64,000 bases of DNA, taken from the NCBI RefSeq assembly GCF_027580225.2, contig NC_073361.2, forward strand, positions 30,367,001-30,431,000. The letters run 5' to 3'. Numbering within the stretch: the first letter of the stretch is position 1; the number at the start of each line of letters is the position of its first letter. The notes beneath the pieces were generated by a model, which saw nothing but the letters and a program-made list of their open reading frames with translations, searched no databases and had not been told where the DNA came from. The position numbers were made by a program, and so were the translations under genes. The DNA is from Misgurnus anguillicaudatus (lineage: Eukaryota > Chordata > Actinopteri > Cypriniformes > Cobitidae). Positions 60,101-64,000 of the stretch are shown piece by piece.

Positions 60101-62110
60101 TAGGCCAAAAAAAACTTTGCTCTAAAAATAACGTTGACGTTGGGTCAAAAAAGGACAAACCCAGCTGTTGGGTTAAATTAACCAAGAAACTGTATATGTT
60201 TGTCACAACAAGAGTTAAAACAACCCAGTATAGGTTAAATTACAACCCAACGCGTTGAGTTTGTCCTTTTTTGACCCACCGGTTGGTTGTGCAATTTAAA
60301 ATGCTGGGTTATTTTCAACTCAGTGTTGGGTCAACAAGGTACTAACCCAACCATTGGGTAAAACTAACCCAGAAAATGTTTATGTTTGTCCCAACAATGG
60401 TTTAAACAACCCAGCATAGGTTAAATTACAACCCAACATGTTCGGTTTGTCCCTTTTTGACCCAACGCTGGGTTGTGCACTTTAAAAAATGCTGGGTTAT
60501 TTAACCCAGTGTTGGGTCAAAAAGGGACAAACCCAACCATTGGGTAAAATTAACCCAGAAAGTGTTTCTTTTTGACCCAACAATGGATTTAAACAACCCA
60601 GCATAGGTTAAATTACAACCCAACATGTTGGGTTTGTCCCTTTTTGACCCAACGCTGGGTTGTGCACTTTAAAAAATGCTGGGTTATTTAACCCAGTGTT
60701 GGGTCAAAAAGGTACAAACCCAACCATTGGGTAAAATTAACCCAGAAAATGTTTATGTTTGTCCCAACAATGGTTTAAATAACCCAGCATAGGTTAAATT
60801 ACAACCCAACATGTTGGGTTTGTCCCTTTTTGACCCAACGCTGGGTTGTGCACTTTAAAAATGCTGGGTTATTTAACCCAGTGTTGGGTCAAAAAGGTAC
60901 AAACCCAACCATTGGGTAAAATTAACCCAGAAAATTTTTATGTTTGTCCCAACAATGGTTTAAACAACCCAGCCTAGGTTAAATTACAACCTGATGGGTT
61001 GGGTTTGTCCCTTTTTGACCCAACGCTGGGTTGTGCACTTTAAAAAATGCTGGGTTATTTAACCCAGTGTTGGGTCAAAAAGGGACAAACCCAACCATTG
61101 GGTTAAATTAACCCAGAAAATTATCCAACAATGGGTTTAAACAACACAGCATTTTAGGTTAAAACAACCCAGCATATGGTATGTTAAATTACAACCCAAT
61201 GGGTTGGGTTTGTGCCTTTTTGACCCAACCCTGTGTCTGGGTTATTTTTGCAATCTAGTTGATGCTTTGAAAAATTTAACTGATACTTCAATAATCACAA
61301 AAGACCAATAACCTAAAGACGTGTCTCAAAGTCAGAGATTTTAACATGAACTCATCACATTCTTATTCAATTCAAATTCTTCAAAGACCAAGTTATGATC
61401 TCAGTGATAATTGTTTAGCTTTTCATTCTTACAGTAGGCCAACAAATGTCTAAAAAAATCTACGCTCTAAAAATGACGTTTGGCTTTGGGTCAGAAAAGC
61501 ATGAACTCAACTGTTGTACTACCAGGGTCCAAAGAAAGTGTTTATGTTTGTCCCACCAATGGGTTGAAACAACCCAGCATAGTTTAAATTACAACCTAAC
61601 ACGTTGGGGTGTCCCTTTTTGACCCAACGCTGGGTTGTACGCTTTAAAAACGGCTGGGTTAATTTTAACCCAGTGTTGGGTCAAAAAGGGACAAACGCAA
61701 CCATTGGGTGTAAATTACCCAGAAAATGTTTATATTTGATCCAACCACAGCATTTTAAGTTGAAACAACCCAGCATATGTTAAATTTCAACCTAACGTGT
61801 TGGGTTTGTCTCTTTTTGACCCAATGCTGTCCCTGGGTTATTTTTACAATCTTGATGCTTTGAAAAAATGTAACTGATACTCCAATAATCACGAAAGACC
61901 AATAACTTGGTTGTGAAAAAGTGCAGGCAATAATATTTGCATGCTATTTTTAACCCAGCATTGGGTCAACAGGGGACGAACCCATTGGGTTGTAATTTAA
62001 CGTATGCTGGGTTGTTTGGGTGAAATATAAATATACATTTTCTGGGTTAATTTAACCCAACGGCTGGGTTTCTTCCTTTTTGACCCAACATTGGGTTGAA
62101 AATAACCCAA
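57150..62110. repeat. GGGTT/AACCC palindromic MITE amplified into a satellite-like array with higher-order units
   Basis: The dense core lies at 59030-59740, 60120-61240 and 61480-61850, with outliers from 57150. The unit is about 185-190 bp and begins near CTTTAAAAAATGCTGGGTTA, seen at about 59183, 59370, 59552, 60297, 60481, 60671, 60856 and 61041. Each unit is rich in inverted pairs (TTGGGTCAAAAAGG with CCTTTTTGACCCAA). Unique spacer blocks also recur: TTGATGCTTTGAAAAATGTA near 57678, 59752, 61257 and 61853, and CGAAAGTCAGAGATTT near 58901, 59983 and, as a shorter version, 61329. This indicates duplication of larger blocks. Confidence 0.88.
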
Positions 62111-62775
62111 CATGTATATGCAATATTTACATACTGAAAGGAATATAATGGTAGTACTGTCAGAGCAGGGTCCAAATGCATTTTTACCATGAAAATACCT
62201 TGTTAGCTTTTATAAACTTGAAGGTATACTCCATAAATAATTTTAGTGCCAAGAACCAACATATTTTACTCTCAAATGATCGCCCCATTAATACGGATGT
62301 TTCTGGTTCCAACATATGTGATGTATTTTTGGAAACCATGGCAACAGCGAGGTTGTTTTTAGCCAACTAGGCAGAGAAACAGCTTTGTTTTCACGCTCGA
62401 TCAATGAACGGACCATCAAACAGTCAACCTACACCAGCTGTTTACCTATAACAGCTTGATAATTTTACTCGATGATGATTCGCCACACATGTAATGTTTG
62501 TCTGGAGGTCATGGTGCTGATGGTAAACAGGTTTTGTACTAATGATATACAGTTATCTTCTGTTTTTATGTCTGTTTTAATAAATGACATTATTAAATAT
62601 GGCACACATCAGTTATCTGACTGTTTTATAACGATTACATCTCCACTTCTAAAATCAGTCCAACTGTCTTAATATCTCTTGGTACTATTGGGGTATTTTA
62701 ATATCTTTGGCTATGAAAAATACCATGATACATTTACTTCAATACCATGGTATACTTCAAAGTACCATAAAGGCT
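62111..62775 (+). other. rhbdl1 intron 1, no feature recognised
   Basis: Ordinary intronic sequence. AGTACCATGGTAT-like words near 62690-62770 may be the edge of a small palindromic element, without clear ends. Confidence 0.4.
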
Positions 62776-62935
62776 AGAGCAGTGTGCTAGTAGCAGCACA
62801 ATAGTAACAGGTTCGATCCCCAGGGAACACACATACAACTCCTACATCTCATGCAAAAGTGTTATTTTTTGTGGGTTCTGATGTTCGTTAAAAAGTGTTT
62901 GTCAAATGCAAACATTATTAGGTCAATATAGTGTA
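62776..62935 (+). mobile_element. tRNA-derived SINE fragment
   Basis: GGCTAGAGCAGTGTGCTAGT and ACAGGTTCGATCCCCAGG resemble A- and B-boxes; the B-box core GGTTCGATCCC is clear. GTTTGTCAAATGCAAAC follows as a tail-like block. Confidence 0.6.
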
Positions 62936-63282
62936 AATGTACCATAATTTATATTCATATAGACAGGGGTGCTGTAAAGGGGGGGTAAACAATGACAATT
63001 CTCGGGGCCCACTAGTAAGAGGGGGCCCAGAGAAGCCCCCAAAATTGTGGTGCTAAAAAAAATTTTATAGTAAAAATTATTAACTTTAAATTATTCTATT
63101 TGCTGTTTCCTGGTATCAAAAAATTTATTTGTTTAGGAAACACAACCGTCTGTGGGCCCCTTTCCCTCCTCTCAATTGTCATAAAATGGTTCAGTCCGCC
63201 CAAATTGTATAATCCAGGCAACACAGCTTGACTTCACTTATAGTGCCGGCAGAATATCAACTTGACTGACAAGGAAGTGAAA

Positions 63283-63450
63283 ATGCCTAAAAAATCTGGA
63301 AGTCAAAAACGGAAAGAGAAAAAAATAAGAAGTGAAAGAGGCAAAGGGTCGACATTATGTTACCAAGGTGGGTTTGTAAGTAGGCCTAAATTGTTAGTGG
63401 ACCGCCCGTCCGTGACAATGATCGTAGCCTACGGCACTTTTCTGTGCTAA
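63283..63450 (+). pseudogene. hAT transposase N-terminal remnant
   Basis: ATG at 63283 opens MPKKSGSQKRKEKKIRSERG, the Lys/Arg-rich SGxQKRK-type start common to zinc-finger hAT transposases of fish. The frame runs 55 codons and ends at TAA 63448-63450. It could be a first exon with a donor after the basic segment (AAG|GTGGGT near 63366), or a broken copy. No RW or dimerisation region is visible before the edge. Recognition rests only on the basic N-terminal motif. Confidence 0.45.
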
Positions 63451-63615
63451 CGCGCACGCTTCGTACACAAGGCCCCAGGTCTCTACGGTAGCATTTTTTG
63501 ACAAGTAAGCACGTTTATTTATGCACGTGATTTATTTAGACAAAGTTATTGACTATGCAAATTTCAAACGGTCAAAATGACGCCTTGTTTGTTCTAGTGT
63601 TAAAGATAATTACCA

Positions 63616-63968
63616 CACTGCAAAAAAATAATTTTCAAGAAAAAAATTCTTAGGATTTTTGTCTTGTTTTCAGTAAAAATATCTAAAATTTCTTAAATAA
63701 AGATGCTTTTTCATGATGAGCAAAACGACCCAAGAAAATAAGTCTAGTTTTTAGACCAAAAATATTACATTTAAGGGATTTTGTGCATAAAACAAGCAAA
63801 AAAATCTGCCAATGGAGTAAGCAAAAAATCTTGAAATTTTTTCTTAAACACTAAATTCAAGAAAAATGTGCTTACCCCATTGGCAGACTTTTTAAATAAT
63901 TTTTAGATATTTTTACTGAAAACAAGAAAAAAATACTATTTTTTTCTTGAAAATAATTTTTTGCAATG
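63616..63968. mobile_element. Palindromic MITE, CACTGCAAAAAAATAATTTTC ends (trimmed)
   Basis: CACTGCAAAAAAATAATTTT at the left pairs with AAAATAATTTTTTGCAATG at the right. Inner blocks (TTGTTTTCAGTAAAAATATC against GATATTTTTACTGAAAACAA) pair too. It lies in the partial hAT region at the right edge. Confidence 0.85.
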
Positions 63969-64000
63969 CATACGTTTAAATGTTGCGGTTAAAATGACTA

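Larger units (their letters stand above)
62964..64000 (+). mobile_element. Partial hAT element at the right edge, with a nested MITE
   Basis: CAGGGGTGCTGTAAAGGGGG is a hAT-like left end, and GGGGCCCACTAG and GTGGGCCCC words follow. A transposase-like N-terminal segment lies at 63283-63450. The right end is not seen in the window. Confidence 0.55.

Noticed and set aside
57150..62110. A CRISPR-like or telomere-like array
   Set aside because: The regular repeats are 185-190-bp palindromic MITE units without constant short repeats and unique spacers, and GGGTT occurs in both orientations rather than as TTAGGG tracts.

Overview
This is eukaryotic, vertebrate DNA, most likely from a cypriniform (zebrafish-like) teleost. 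The genes are intron-rich with consensus GT-AG junctions, their proteins read as fish orthologues of vertebrate genes, and the introns are packed with short DNA transposons (hAT-like, TTA-target and palindromic MITE types) typical of cyprinid genomes. I see no bacterial, viral, CRISPR or operon structure. All gene names come from recognising translated exons by eye; no database search was run.

Layout. (1) 37-1916, minus: the first six coding exons of cluap1 (IFT38/qilin), continuing past the left edge. (2) 1917-2833: a short head-to-head interval shared with wdr90. (3) 2834-25139, plus: complete wdr90 (POC16) in 41 coding exons. The exon lengths sum to 5,521 nt, one more than a multiple of three. 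The extra base is a seventh A in a homopolymer at 20847-20853 and truncates the reading frame. (4) 25852-40453, plus: complete rhot2 (Miro2) in 19 coding exons, 617 codons plus stop. (5) 44961-45566, minus: single-exon linker histone h1-0, 201 aa. (6) 53760-54360, plus: promoter, 5' leader and first coding exon of rhbdl1. The rest of the window appears to be its first intron, which contains a large GGGTT/AACCC satellite-like array and ends in part of a hAT element.

How the genes relate. cluap1 (intraflagellar transport) and wdr90 (centriole wall) are both ciliary or centriolar and are divergently arranged, so a shared promoter is plausible; an RFX X-box-like site lies between them. rhot2 is a mitochondrial outer-membrane GTPase and has an ETS/GABP-type site just upstream. 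From memory, wdr90-rhot2-rhbdl1 is also a neighbourhood on human 16p13.3, whereas h1-0 lies elsewhere in human.

Repeats. The most informative is a family with GGGTGATTCTC-type ends and 4-bp target duplications. It has four copies of subfamily A and two of subfamily B, plus one detached end. Both subfamilies keep the same internal words in the same order, including an apparent start codon followed by a splice donor. Several insertions are nested, up to three levels deep in rhot2 intron 17, so their relative ages can be read directly.
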